Positions 33,769-42,622 of a DNA stretch of 64,000 nt are shown piece by piece; the stretch's first letter is position 1, and each line of letters begins with the position of its first letter. Made by a program: the position numbers and the translations under genes. The DNA lies in assembly GCA_902492235.1 (NCBI GenBank), contig CABUKS010000006.1, positions 15,083-79,082 of the forward strand, written 5' to 3'. The notes under the pieces were generated by a model. The model did not search any database and was not told where the DNA came from. It saw nothing but the letters and a program-made list of their open reading frames with translations. The DNA is from an uncultured Collinsella sp. GTDB taxonomy: Bacteria > Actinomycetota > Coriobacteriia > Coriobacteriales > Coriobacteriaceae.

Positions 33769-35439
33769 CTAAACCTCCATGACGACCGGGATGATCATCG
33801 GACGGGTGCGCGTACGGCTCCAGATAAAGTTAGAGAGCGAATCGCGCACGGCCTTGCGAATGGCATCGGAACCGCTGCTCGTAAAGCTGAACTTGCCCTT
33901 CTCGATCGTCTTCATGATGGACGCGGAGGCATCCTCGGAGAACTGGTCGTCGATGGCAAACGAGACGCCGCGGCCCGAGAACTCGATGGCCTCAATCTTC
34001 TTGTGCTTGAGCGAGACGATGGCAACGGCCGTGACCATACCGTCGTTGGCGAGCTTCTGACGATCGCGCAGGACGATGGGGTCGGTATCGCCGATACGCA
34101 GGCCGTCGACGTAGACGACGCCGGACTCGACGGGCGTACCGCGCTTGACGATACCGCCGCGCATCTCGAGCGTGTCGCCGTTATCGAGGATAAAGATATG
34201 ATCGTCCTTGATGCCCATCTTGCGGGCCAGCTGGGCATGGGCGCGCAGATGCACGGCCTCACCGTGAACCGGCATAAAGTACGTGGGCTTGGCCATGGCC
34301 ATCAGGAGCTTGAGTTCCTCCTGGCTACCGTGACCGGAGACGTGGACGAGAGCGCGGTTCTTATCCCACACGTCGCAGCCGAGCTTGGCCAGGCTGTTGA
34401 CGACCTGCTGGACGGCCTTCTCGTTACCAGGAACGGGAGTTGCCGAGAGGATGACGGTATCGCCCTCGTGGATAGAGAGCGTCTTGTGCTCGCCGTTGGC
34501 CATGCGAGACAGGGCCGACAGCGGCTCGCCCTGCGAACCGGTGCACATGACAACGATCTTGTCGTCAGGCAGGTTATCAATGTCGAAGGCATCGATAATA
34601 TCGGCATCGTCGATGTTGAGGTAGCCCAGCTCGCGCGCCACGCGGGTGTTAGTGAGCATGGAGCGGCCGGTCACAACGACCTTACGGCCGCACTTGCGGG
34701 CAGCATCGCAGATCTGCTGCAAACGATGAATGTGGCTCGAGAACGACGCGACGAACACGCGACCCGGGGCGTTCTTGATGGCGTGCAGCAAGTTGGGACC
34801 GACCTCGGCCTCGGACTTGGTAAAGCCGGGAACCGTGGCGTTGGTGGAGTCGGACAGCAGCAGGTCGATGCCCTGCTTGGCAAAGCGGCTGATAGCGGCA
34901 TAGTCAGGCGTGACACCATCGATGGGCGTCTGGTCGAGCTTAAAGTCGCCGGTGTGCATAACGGTGCCCTGGTTGGTACGAATGAACACGCCCAGAGCGC
35001 CGGGGATGGAGTGCGTCATAGAGAAGAAGTCGAGCGAGATGCCGCCGAGGTTGACATGGCTGCCGCCCTTGACCTCGCGGAACTTGGGTGCGCGGATGCG
35101 GAACTCGGAGAGCTTGCCCTCGATAAAGCCAAGCGTCAGCTTGCTCGAGAAGATGGGCACCTTATTGTTGAGGTCCTGCAGCAGATACGGAAGCGAACCG
35201 GTGTGGTCCTCGTGGCCGTGGGTGACGACGATACCGCGGAGCTTCTCCTCGTTCTCCAGGACATAGGTGTAGTCAGGAAGCACCAGGTCGATACCGGGCT
35301 GGGAGTCATCCGGGAACATGAGACCAGCGTCGACGAGCACCATGTCGTCGCCGCACTCGAAGACCGTCATGTTCTTGCCGATGCCGTCAAGGCCGCCGAG
35401 CGGAATGATCTTCAAGGGAGATGATTTTTTAGCTGCCAT
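33769..35439 (-). CDS. rnj: Ribonuclease J
   Basis: 556 residues. 5'-to-3' exo- and endoribonuclease of the metallo-beta-lactamase/beta-CASP family. Metal site HGHEDHTG near residue 75; the DLLLSDSTNA and GSQGEPLSALSRMA beta-CASP motifs; SGHGSQEELK. The C-terminal domain is short. It stops 1 nt before the ftsK start codon, so the two genes are coupled. Confidence 0.95.
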   Translation of the reverse strand: MAAKKSSPLKIIPLGGLDGIGKNMTVFECGDDMVLVDAGLMFPDDSQPGIDLVLPDYTYVLENEEKLRGIVVTHGHEDHTGSLPYLLQDLNNKVPIFSSKLTLGFIEGKLSEFRIRAPKFREVKGGSHVNLGGISLDFFSMTHSIPGALGVFIRTNQGTVMHTGDFKLDQTPIDGVTPDYAAISRFAKQGIDLLLSDSTNATVPGFTKSEAEVGPNLLHAIKNAPGRVFVASFSSHIHRLQQICDAARKCGRKVVVTGRSMLTNTRVARELGYLNIDDADIIDAFDIDNLPDDKIVVMCTGSQGEPLSALSRMANGEHKTLSIHEGDTVILSATPVPGNEKAVQQVVNSLAKLGCDVWDKNRALVHVSGHGSQEELKLLMAMAKPTYFMPVHGEAVHLRAHAQLARKMGIKDDHIFILDNGDTLEMRGGIVKRGTPVESGVVYVDGLRIGDTDPIVLRDRQKLANDGMVTAVAIVSLKHKKIEAIEFSGRGVSFAIDDQFSEDASASIMKTIEKGKFSFTSSGSDAIRKAVRDSLSNFIWSRTRTRPMIIPVVMEV

Positions 35440-35629
35440 AGGTTAGTGTGGTTTCCTTTCTTCGAAACGGGTCTGGAACAACCGACGGGGCGCTTCTGGC
35501 AAACCGACCGTCGGGAACGTACAAACATGCATCACAGAGTCGATGCAATAACCACAGTATGATACCCATTTGCACAACAACAGACCACCCATGCATCAAA
35601 GCCCCATCTGAACTGGTCCATCCCGCCGG

Positions 35630-35758
35630 TTTCCCGTGGGGCGGGCACTGATGAAGTTTCCTGCTCTACAGTCCTGCTCACGACGGAGGCCACATTAAGT
35701 GGCCTCCTGTTCGTGCGGAACTCGCGATAAACTTCATCAGTGCCCGCCCCACGGGAAA
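35630..35758 (+). repeat. Structured palindromic element family 2, copy A
   Basis: Perfect 30-bp arms (35630-35659 and 35729-35758) flank a 69-nt core. The core includes an inner hairpin GGAGGCCAC-ATTAA-GTGGCCTCC (35685-35707). Core strings at 35651-35677 and 35712-35732 are identical to those of copy B, while the outer 21 bp of the arms are unrelated. Confidence 0.9.
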
Positions 35759-35885
35759 GCTACCAATAAGGGACCAAGTTTATTTTGGGCAGCTTTATCA
35801 TGGAAAATACCGCTACGTCTATCTACTGATCTGAAATCTGAATACTGAATAGATTGTCTAACTGAATAACGAGCGTCACTAACCA

Positions 35886-36034
35886 GCCCTTTTGCTTGCG
35901 CCCGGGAGGGACGCATATGACGTTTATCGCGAGTTCCGCACGCAAAGGAAAGCACTTAATGTGCTTTCCGTCTTGCGCAGGACTGTAGAGCAGGAAACTT
36001 CATATGCGGCCCTCCCGGGCGCAAGCAAAAGGGC
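35886..36034 (-). repeat. Structured palindromic element family 2, copy B (inverted)
   Basis: 40-bp arms (35886-35925 and 35995-36034) with two mismatches. Inner hairpin, minus strand GGAAAGCAC-ATTAA-GTGCTTTCC (35947-35969), has the same loop as copy A with three exchanged base pairs. The right arm runs into the pnp terminator, and its GCCCTTTTGCTTGCG end is repeated inverted at the left. Confidence 0.9.
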
Positions 36035-36057
36035 GACCCCTGTCCGGAGTCGCCCTT
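36029..36057 (-). terminator. Terminator of pnp
   Basis: 9-bp stem AAGGGCGAC / GTCGCCCTT, minus strand followed by TTTGCTT, 24 nt past the pnp stop. Confidence 0.8.
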
Positions 36058-36080
36058 GTTGAGCTGCTTATGTGTAGCTT

Positions 36081-38327
36081 TTACTCGGCGTCGTGGTGAC
36101 GACGGGGCTTGCGGCCTCCGTTGTCGCCGGGACGGCGAGGACGATCGCTGCGCTCGGAGCGCTCGCGACGCGGACGCTCACGGCGCTGGAAGTGCTCGCC
36201 GTCGCCTTCGGAGGCACCCTCGGCACGAGCAGGGGCCTCGGGCTTGTCCAGACGATCGAGCGAGATCTTGCCGCGATCGTCGACCTCGATGACGACGACC
36301 TTGACCTCGTCGCCCACGTTGAGGACGTCCTCGACCTTCTCCACGCGGCCCTTGGCGACGCGGGAGATATGCAGCAGGCCGTCCTTGCCGGGCAGCAGGT
36401 TGACGAAGGCGCCGAAGGGCTGGATGGAGACCACGCGACCGGTGTACTCCTCGCCCGGCTCGGGAACCTTGATGATGAGCTTGATGCGCTCGACAGCCTG
36501 ATCGACGGACTCGCCGGTGCCGCCGACAAAGACGGTGCCGTCCTCCTGGATGTCGACCGAAGCACCGGTCTCGTCCTGAATGCCGCGGATGACCTTACCG
36601 CCGGAACCGATGACGTCGCGGATCTTGTCAGTCGGAACCTGGATGGAGACGATACGCGGAGCGGTGCTGCGCGTGGTGCGGCGCGGCTCGGGGATCACAT
36701 CGAGCATCTTCTGCAGAATGAAGGCGCGACCCTCCTTGGCCTGCTGCAGAGCGCGGGCCAGGATGTCGAAGGTGAGGCCGGTGGCCTTGTTGTCCATCTG
36801 CAGGGCGGTGATGCCCTCGGTGGTGCCGGTGACCTTAAAGTCCATGTCGCCCAGGAAGTCCTCGAGACCCTGGATGTCGGACAGGACCACGGTCTTGCCC
36901 TCCTCCTGGATCAGGCCCATGGCGATACCGGAGACCGGGCGCTTAATGGGCACGCCGCCGTCCATAAGGGCGAGCGTGGAGCCGCAGGTCGAAGCCATCG
37001 AAGAGGAGCCGTTGGACTCCATGACCTCGGAGACGACGCGGATGGCGTAGGGGAACTCGTTCTCGTCGGGAAGCACCGGAAGCAGAGCGCGCTCGGCCAG
37101 ATTGCCATGGCCGATCTCGCGGCGCTTGGGGCTACCCATGCGGCCGGTCTCGCCGGTGCAGAAAGGCGGGAAGTTGTAGTGGTGCATGTAGCGCTTGCCC
37201 TCGGTGGGCTCGATGGTATCCAGACGCTGGCCCTCGTTGAGCATACCGAGCGACAGGACGGAAAGCACCTGGGTCTGGCCACGCTGGAACAGACCAGAGC
37301 CGTGAACGAGCGGCAGGTAGTTGTCCTTCACCATGATGGGACGGATCTCGTCGGCGGCACGGCCGTCGACGCGCTCGCCGGTCTCGACGACCATGGTGCG
37401 CATGGCCTTCTTCTCGAGCTTCTTGAGCGCCACGGGGATCTCGCGCTCCCAAGCGGCCTGCTCCTCCTCGGTGAACTCGGCGCGGATGGACTCCTTCAGA
37501 GCCTCGACCTTACCGATACGGGAGAGCTTGTCGGCGTCGCGAAGGGCGGCAGCCATCTCGTCGTAGTGGGCGAAGATGCGCTCCTGGACCTCCTCGACGG
37601 GCTGGTCGAGCGGGTACTCCTTCTTGACGATGGGGCCGTTAACCTGCTCCCACTCGGCGACGAACTCGTCCTGAGCCTGGCAGAAAGCAGCAAGGGCCTC
37701 CTGGCCAAACTTCATAGCGGCGAGCATGTCGTCCTCGGAGATCTCCTCGGCGCCGGCCTCGACCATCGAGATGAAGTCGGCGGATCCGCCCAGCTCCAGG
37801 TCCAAATCGGAGTTCTCGCGCTCCTCGTAGGTGGGGTTGACGATAAACTCGCCGGTCTCCACGTTACGGCCGATGCGCACGCAGGCAAGCGGGCCCTCGA
37901 AGGGCACGCCGCCGAGCGTCATGGCCAGGGAGGCACCCATGACGTTGATGACGTCGAAGGGGTTGACCTGGTCGGCGACGAGCGAGGTAGCGACAATGTG
38001 TACCTCGTTGCGGAAGCCGTCCGGGAAGCTCGGGCGAATCGGACGGTCGATCATGCGCGCGGTGAGCGTGGCCTTCTCGCTGGGACGGCCCTCACGCTTG
38101 AGGTAGCCACCCGGGATGCGGCCGGCAGCGTACATCTTCTCGTTGAAGTCGACGGTCAGCGGGAAGAAGTCATAGTTCTTGCGCTCCTTGGAGACGACCA
38201 CGGTATCGAGCATCGTGGTGTCGCCCTGCTTGACCAGACAGGCGCCAGTGGCCTGCTTGGCAAGCTCGCCGGACTCAAAGGTGTAGGTCTTGCCGTACAG
38301 CTCAAAGGTCTTGGATACGAGTGTCAT
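36081..38327 (-). CDS. pnp: Polyribonucleotide nucleotidyltransferase (PNPase)
   Basis: 748 residues. Phosphorolytic 3'-to-5' exoribonuclease. Two RNase-PH domains (the second with GETGRMGSPKRREIGHG and YAIRVVSEVMESNGSSSMASTCG), a KH domain (IRDVIGSGGKVIRGIQDETG) and S1 (GEEYTGRVVSIQPFGAFVNLLPGKDGLLHIS), then an Arg-rich tail. AAGGAG lies 4 nt before the ATG. Downstream of rpsO, the classic rpsO-pnp pair. Confidence 0.97.
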   Translation of the reverse strand: MTLVSKTFELYGKTYTFESGELAKQATGACLVKQGDTTMLDTVVVSKERKNYDFFPLTVDFNEKMYAAGRIPGGYLKREGRPSEKATLTARMIDRPIRPSFPDGFRNEVHIVATSLVADQVNPFDVINVMGASLAMTLGGVPFEGPLACVRIGRNVETGEFIVNPTYEERENSDLDLELGGSADFISMVEAGAEEISEDDMLAAMKFGQEALAAFCQAQDEFVAEWEQVNGPIVKKEYPLDQPVEEVQERIFAHYDEMAAALRDADKLSRIGKVEALKESIRAEFTEEEQAAWEREIPVALKKLEKKAMRTMVVETGERVDGRAADEIRPIMVKDNYLPLVHGSGLFQRGQTQVLSVLSLGMLNEGQRLDTIEPTEGKRYMHHYNFPPFCTGETGRMGSPKRREIGHGNLAERALLPVLPDENEFPYAIRVVSEVMESNGSSSMASTCGSTLALMDGGVPIKRPVSGIAMGLIQEEGKTVVLSDIQGLEDFLGDMDFKVTGTTEGITALQMDNKATGLTFDILARALQQAKEGRAFILQKMLDVIPEPRRTTRSTAPRIVSIQVPTDKIRDVIGSGGKVIRGIQDETGASVDIQEDGTVFVGGTGESVDQAVERIKLIIKVPEPGEEYTGRVVSIQPFGAFVNLLPGKDGLLHISRVAKGRVEKVEDVLNVGDEVKVVVIEVDDRGKISLDRLDKPEAPARAEGASEGDGEHFQRRERPRRERSERSDRPRRPGDNGGRKPRRHHDAE

Positions 38328-38433
38328 TGTTCTCCTTTACCCCACAGGCCCCTTGCCTGCGGGCTTCTCATGTGACGCGGGCCCCCTGCCCCCGCCACGC
38401 TTCAGAGCGTGATTGTTCACGCCCTTACACAAA

Positions 38434-38461
38434 AAGAGCGTCCCGCATGCAGGACGCTCTT
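38434..38461 (-). terminator. Terminator/attenuator between rpsO and pnp
   Basis: 10-bp stem AAGAGCGTCC / GGACGCTCTT with an 8-nt loop, minus strand followed by five T. As in other rpsO-pnp loci it probably allows some readthrough. Confidence 0.88.
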
Positions 38462-38477
38462 AGCATGTACAAGTTCG

Positions 38478-38756
38478 CTACTGAATATTGTCGCGAATGC
38501 CCAGAGCCTTGATGAGCTCACGGTACTCGACGATGTCGTTCTTCTTGATGTAGGAGAGAAGACGACGACGACGACCGACGAGCATGAGCAGGCCACGACG
38601 GGTGTGGAAGTCCTTCTGGTGGGACTTCATGTGCTCGGTCAGCTCCTTGATGCGCTCGGACAGGATGGCGACCTGAACCTTGGGGTTGCCGGTGTCGACC
38701 GGGGTGTTACCGAACTGGGCAGTCAGCTCCGCCTTGCGCTCTTTGGAAACAGTCAT
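38478..38756 (-). CDS. rpsO: Ribosomal protein S15
   Basis: 92 residues. Binds 16S rRNA helices 20-22 early in 30S assembly. Typical VQVAILSERIKELTEHMKSH, KDFHTRRGL and GRRRRLLSYIKK. Start ATG 38756, SD AAAGGTG. The leader contains a GTCGCCC/GGGCGAC hairpin close to the start, a possible site for S15 autoregulation. Confidence 0.98.
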   Translation of the reverse strand: MTVSKERKAELTAQFGNTPVDTGNPKVQVAILSERIKELTEHMKSHQKDFHTRRGLLMLVGRRRRLLSYIKKNDIVEYRELIKALGIRDNIQ

Positions 38757-38894
38757 TGTTTCACCTTTCGTTTTACGTCGCCCTCGGGCGACTCGATTCG
38801 CCTCGGACTGGGAAGCCGCCGGTGGAGCGAGCAACCAAGGTCGAGGTACCAACAGGTCGGTATGTTACCACAAGCAGCCCGCGCCTGCGCATCA

Positions 38895-39644
38895 TCACCG
38901 ACCCAACATGAATTCCATCGCACGGAGGCGCTGATCGGTGTGCGTCGCAGCCCAAACATGCGAAAGCCCCAACAAAAAGGCTGCGGTATGGGGGTCGACC
39001 CTCTCGGCCATGAGCGCATCGAAGGTCATGGACATGAGGGCGCGCAGCCACGCGACCTCACCGGTCGACACCAGCTCGGCACCCGGAACGCTCGAAGCGC
39101 ACGACCCGCACATGAGACCGCCCGCCTGGGGCGAAAAATACGACAACATGGGGTCTCCGCACAGCACGCAGGCCGAAAAATCGGGTCGATAGCCAACGTG
39201 CGACAGCAGTTTAAAGACATATGCCGCCACAAGTAGATCCATGTGTGCCGTGTCGAGCCCACTGCCCACCAGGGCAAGCGCTCGCTGCGTTATAGCAAAG
39301 GTGAACGGGTCCTCGGCGTCCTCGAACGAGCACACGCGCGCGACCTCGGCGATCGCGCTTGCCGCGCATGTCGTCTCGTAATCGGGCGCAACGCCGAGCG
39401 GAGCCTCCATAAGCTCGGCCTGGGAAACCACGTCGAGCGACCGTCCATGCGCAAGCAGCATATCGACGGTACAGAACAGCTCGCAGCGCGCCGCCAACCG
39501 CCCGCCGGGCTTACGCGCACCCTTTGCCACGGCACGAACCTGCCGACCCCGCTCGTCAAGCATCGTCAGGATCAGGTCGGTCTCTTTGAGCTTCGTCTTG
39601 TCGAGGACGAGCACCTTGGTGCGATATGTCCGGGAGCCTGCCAT
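38895..39644 (-). CDS. recO: DNA repair protein RecO
   Basis: 249 residues. Helps load RecA with RecF/RecR. OB-fold N-terminus (YRTKVLVLDKTKLKETDLILTMLDERGR), a helical middle, and a four-Cys zinc site (CVLCGD … LMCGSCASS) near residue 160-182. Follows era by 15 nt, the era-recO order seen in Firmicutes. Confidence 0.93.
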   Translation of the reverse strand: MAGSRTYRTKVLVLDKTKLKETDLILTMLDERGRQVRAVAKGARKPGGRLAARCELFCTVDMLLAHGRSLDVVSQAELMEAPLGVAPDYETTCAASAIAEVARVCSFEDAEDPFTFAITQRALALVGSGLDTAHMDLLVAAYVFKLLSHVGYRPDFSACVLCGDPMLSYFSPQAGGLMCGSCASSVPGAELVSTGEVAWLRALMSMTFDALMAERVDPHTAAFLLGLSHVWAATHTDQRLRAMEFMLGR

Positions 39645-39659
39645 GCGTGCCGCGCGCCC

Positions 39660-40730
39660 TTAGTCCTCGGCGTTGTAGCCAAAGCGGCGAATCTGGGCCT
39701 CGTCGTCACGCCAGCCGGCCTTGACCTTCACGTCCAGCTCCAAAAAGACCTGCGTGCCAAAGATGCGCTCAAGATCGCGACGGGCGTCGATACCGATATG
39801 CTTGATCATCTCGCCGCCCTTACCGATGATGATGCCCTTTTGGCCCTCGCGCTCGACGTAAATGGTAGCGTGCACGCGCAGCACCTTCTTGGTCTGCTCG
39901 AGCGCATCGCAGATCACGCCCACGGAGTGCGGGATCTCGTCGCGGGTGCGGCGCAAGACCTTCTCGCGCACAAACTCGGAAACGAGCGTCTCGTCGGAAG
40001 CGTCGGTACCCATGTCCTCGGGGAACCAACGCGGACCTTCGGGCAAAAAGTGCGCAACGGTCTCGATAAAGGCATCGACGTTGAAGTTCTTGACCGACGA
40101 CGTCACGATCTCGTCGTCATACTCCATGAGCTCGTGGGCGGCCTTGAGCTGTTCCACAACCTGTGCGGGGTCGGCCTCATCGGCCTTAGTGAGTACCAGA
40201 ACCTTCTTGGAACGAGCGTTCTTGACGCGCTCGGCAACCCAAGCGTCTCCCCTGCCGATCGGCTTGGTGGCATCAATCAAAAACGCGATGACATCGACAT
40301 CGTTCAGCTCGAACAACGCGCTCTTGTTGAGCTCGGATCCCAGACCGTCCTTGGGCTTATGAATGCCCGGGGTATCGACAAAGACCAGCTGGTAGCCGGG
40401 ACGGTTGACGACGGCGCGCATGCGGCGGCGGGTCGTCTGGGCCACCGGCGAGGTGATGGCGACCTTTTTGCCATAGCAGGCGTTGAGCAGCGTGGACTTA
40501 CCGGCGTTGGGACGACCGACCAGGGCCACGAAGCCGCTGCGGAAACCAGGCTCAACGTCGCCAAAGCCCGCGAGGCTGTCGTCCTCGTCGCACAGGGCGT
40601 CGAGCTCCTCATCGCTCATGCCCTCAAACGGGTCGAACTCCTCGGCCTCGTCAAACGAATCGGCACCTTCAGCCTCGTCCAGGACCTCGTCATCCAAAAC
40701 TTCATCGGCAGACTGCATATTGTCGGACAT
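39660..40730 (-). CDS. era: GTPase Era with acidic N-terminal extension
   Basis: 356 residues against about 300 usually. Era binds 16S rRNA 3' ends in 30S maturation. G domain from residue 68 (VALVGRPNAGKSTLLN, DTPGIHKPKDGLG, LTKADEAD) and C-terminal KH (IIIGKGGEMIKHIGIDARRDLE). The first 60 residues are Asp/Glu-rich and predicted disordered, an addition without known function. Confidence 0.96.
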   Translation of the reverse strand: MSDNMQSADEVLDDEVLDEAEGADSFDEAEEFDPFEGMSDEELDALCDEDDSLAGFGDVEPGFRSGFVALVGRPNAGKSTLLNACYGKKVAITSPVAQTTRRRMRAVVNRPGYQLVFVDTPGIHKPKDGLGSELNKSALFELNDVDVIAFLIDATKPIGRGDAWVAERVKNARSKKVLVLTKADEADPAQVVEQLKAAHELMEYDDEIVTSSVKNFNVDAFIETVAHFLPEGPRWFPEDMGTDASDETLVSEFVREKVLRRTRDEIPHSVGVICDALEQTKKVLRVHATIYVEREGQKGIIIGKGGEMIKHIGIDARRDLERIFGTQVFLELDVKVKAGWRDDEAQIRRFGYNAED

Positions 40731-40742
40731 GGGAATCCCTTT

Positions 40743-41120
40743 CTAAATAAAGCCGAGCGCGTGGGCAAATACCAGCAAGCCCACAATCGCGGCGGTGATG
40801 GAAAGAACGTATACAGAGGCGGCGGCGATGTCCTTCGCACGCTTGGCCAGCGGATGGAGCTCCTGGGTCGCTAGGTCGACGATAGCCTCCATAGCGGTGT
40901 TGCACAGCTCGCCGTGAATCACCAGGCCACAACAGATGATAATCGTGGCCCACTCGGCAATGTCGAGGCCCACGATACAGCCGGCAATGACGGTGCACAC
41001 GCCCGCCACGAGCATGACCTTAATGTTGCGCTCGGTCTTGACGGCGGTGACGAAGCCCTCCATGGCGTAGGAAAACGACTTTAAGAAGGACGGATGGTCC
41101 TTGTTCGATCCGGGAATCAT
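40743..41120 (-). CDS. dgkA: Diacylglycerol/undecaprenol kinase
   Basis: 125 residues with three membrane helices. Phosphorylates a lipid alcohol; Gram-positive members prefer undecaprenol. The signature ELCNTAMEAIVDLATQELHP then LAKRAKDIAAASV is intact. It lies between ybeY and era in the same operon, a Firmicute-like order. Confidence 0.92.
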   Translation of the reverse strand: MIPGSNKDHPSFLKSFSYAMEGFVTAVKTERNIKVMLVAGVCTVIAGCIVGLDIAEWATIIICCGLVIHGELCNTAMEAIVDLATQELHPLAKRAKDIAAASVYVLSITAAIVGLLVFAHALGFI

Positions 41121-41129
41121 AGACGGCTC

Positions 41130-41639
41130 CTAGTCGTGGGCGTGGTTGGTGATGGGGCCGACGTGGACTAGCTTGGGGTCCTCGCCGCGCTCGAGCGCCA
41201 GATCGCGCAGGATGGCGTCCTCGCGGGCCTCCATGACCTCGGCCTCGTCGTCCTCGATATGGTCATAGCCCAGCAGGTGCAGCATGCCGTGTACGAGCAT
41301 CAGACGACACTCGTCAGCGGGGCTATTGCCAAAACCGGGGGCCTGACGGGCAATAACCTGCGGGGCCAAGATGATATCGCCGAGCTCGAGCGTCTCGTCG
41401 GCGGGAATATCCTCGTCAAAGGCCGAGTCGCATTCAAACGAGAGCACATCGGTGGTGCGGTCGATACCGCGCCACTCGTGGTTGAGCTCGTGCATCTCGT
41501 CCTCGTCGACATACGAAAGGGAAATCTCGACTTCACGCTCAACGCCCTCGGCGGCAAGCACAACCTCGCAGATGTGCTCCACCTCATGCGCGTCGAGCAG
41601 CGTATCGAGCTCGGCATCGTTGCTGATCAATACACTCAA
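41130..41639 (-). CDS. ybeY: Endoribonuclease YbeY
   Basis: 169 residues. Zn-dependent RNase for 16S rRNA 3' processing and ribosome quality control. Metal motif HGMLHLLGYDH near residue 115 (three His). Also RTTDVLSFE and LGDIILAP. Its ATG overlaps the phoH stop by 4 nt, giving translational coupling. Confidence 0.95.
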   Translation of the reverse strand: MSVLISNDAELDTLLDAHEVEHICEVVLAAEGVEREVEISLSYVDEDEMHELNHEWRGIDRTTDVLSFECDSAFDEDIPADETLELGDIILAPQVIARQAPGFGNSPADECRLMLVHGMLHLLGYDHIEDDEAEVMEAREDAILRDLALERGEDPKLVHVGPITNHAHD

Positions 41640-42622
41640 CGGGACTCCTTTCGGTCACGTACGCGCTTCTCGCGCACATCATCATAAGTATCGTATGCCT
41701 CGACGATACGTCCCACCAAGGCATGGCGCACCACGTCGGCACGCTCGAGGTGCGAAAATGCGACATCATCGACACGGCCCAAAATCTTCTCGACATCCGC
41801 CAAGCCACCACGACGACCCACCAGGTCACGCTGGCTCAGGTCGCCGGTAATCACGAACTTGGAGTTGAAGCCCAGGCGCGTCAGGAACATCTTCATCTGC
41901 TCGGGCGTGGTATTTTGCGCCTCGTCGAGCACCACGAAGGCATCACTCAGCGTGCGGCCGCGCATGTAGGCAAGCGGGGCGATCTCGATCACGCCGCGCT
42001 CCATAAGCTCATCGGTGCGCTCGCGATCCATCATGTCAAAAAGGGCGTCGTAAAGCGGACGCATGTAGGGATCGATCTTTTCCTCGAGGGTGCCGGGCAA
42101 AAAGCCCAGATTCTCCCCCGCCTCGACAACCGGACGCGTCAAGATCAGACGGCCCACCTCGTGACGCTTGAGCGCGGCAAGGGCGAGCGCCATGGCCAGA
42201 TAGGTCTTACCGGTGCCGGCAGGACCCAGGCCAAACGTGATGGTATGCGTGCGGATGGCATCCACATAGCGCTTTTGGCCGAGCGTCTTGGGGCGAATGA
42301 CGCGGCCGCGATACGAAAGCAGCACGTCATCGCGAAGCGACGTAGCCTCGTGCTCACCGTCGCGCAAGACGGCCAGGCAGCGAGAGACATCGTCGGCAGA
42401 CAGCGTGCGCCCGGCGGCCGCCTCGCGAAAAGCGTGCTCGAAAAAGCGCGCCACGAGTTCGACCTCGTCCGGGTCGCCGCTCACGGAGATGCTATCGCCA
42501 CGGGCGACCACATGAGCGCGAACCAAGCTCTCGAGCGCACGAAGGACGCCGTCGCCGGCGCCCAAAACGCGCGAGGGATCAATCCCCTCGGGAACGGTAA
42601 GTCTAATCTTCGAGGCTTCCAT
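41636..42622 (-). CDS. phoH: PhoH-family ATPase (YbeZ)
   Basis: 328 residues. RNA-associated ATPase that works with YbeY. Walker A GPAGTGKTYLAMA near residue 135, Walker B FVVLDEAQNTTPEQMKMFLTR, and the GDLSQRDL sensor. The ATG at 42622 has GGGAGG upstream and lies within the last 20 nt of mtaB. Confidence 0.94.
   Translation of the reverse strand: MEASKIRLTVPEGIDPSRVLGAGDGVLRALESLVRAHVVARGDSISVSGDPDEVELVARFFEHAFREAAAGRTLSADDVSRCLAVLRDGEHEATSLRDDVLLSYRGRVIRPKTLGQKRYVDAIRTHTITFGLGPAGTGKTYLAMALALAALKRHEVGRLILTRPVVEAGENLGFLPGTLEEKIDPYMRPLYDALFDMMDRERTDELMERGVIEIAPLAYMRGRTLSDAFVVLDEAQNTTPEQMKMFLTRLGFNSKFVITGDLSQRDLVGRRGGLADVEKILGRVDDVAFSHLERADVVRHALVGRIVEAYDTYDDVREKRVRDRKESR

Noticed and set aside
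35646..35660. CTGATGA in copy A resembling a hammerhead ribozyme core
   Set aside because: Copy B lacks it and no GAAA partner sits in the required place; chance match within the variable arm.
36093..38375. 760-codon + strand open frame
   Set aside because: Exact mirror of pnp; low-complexity Leu/Gly/Asp composition typical of an antisense shadow.
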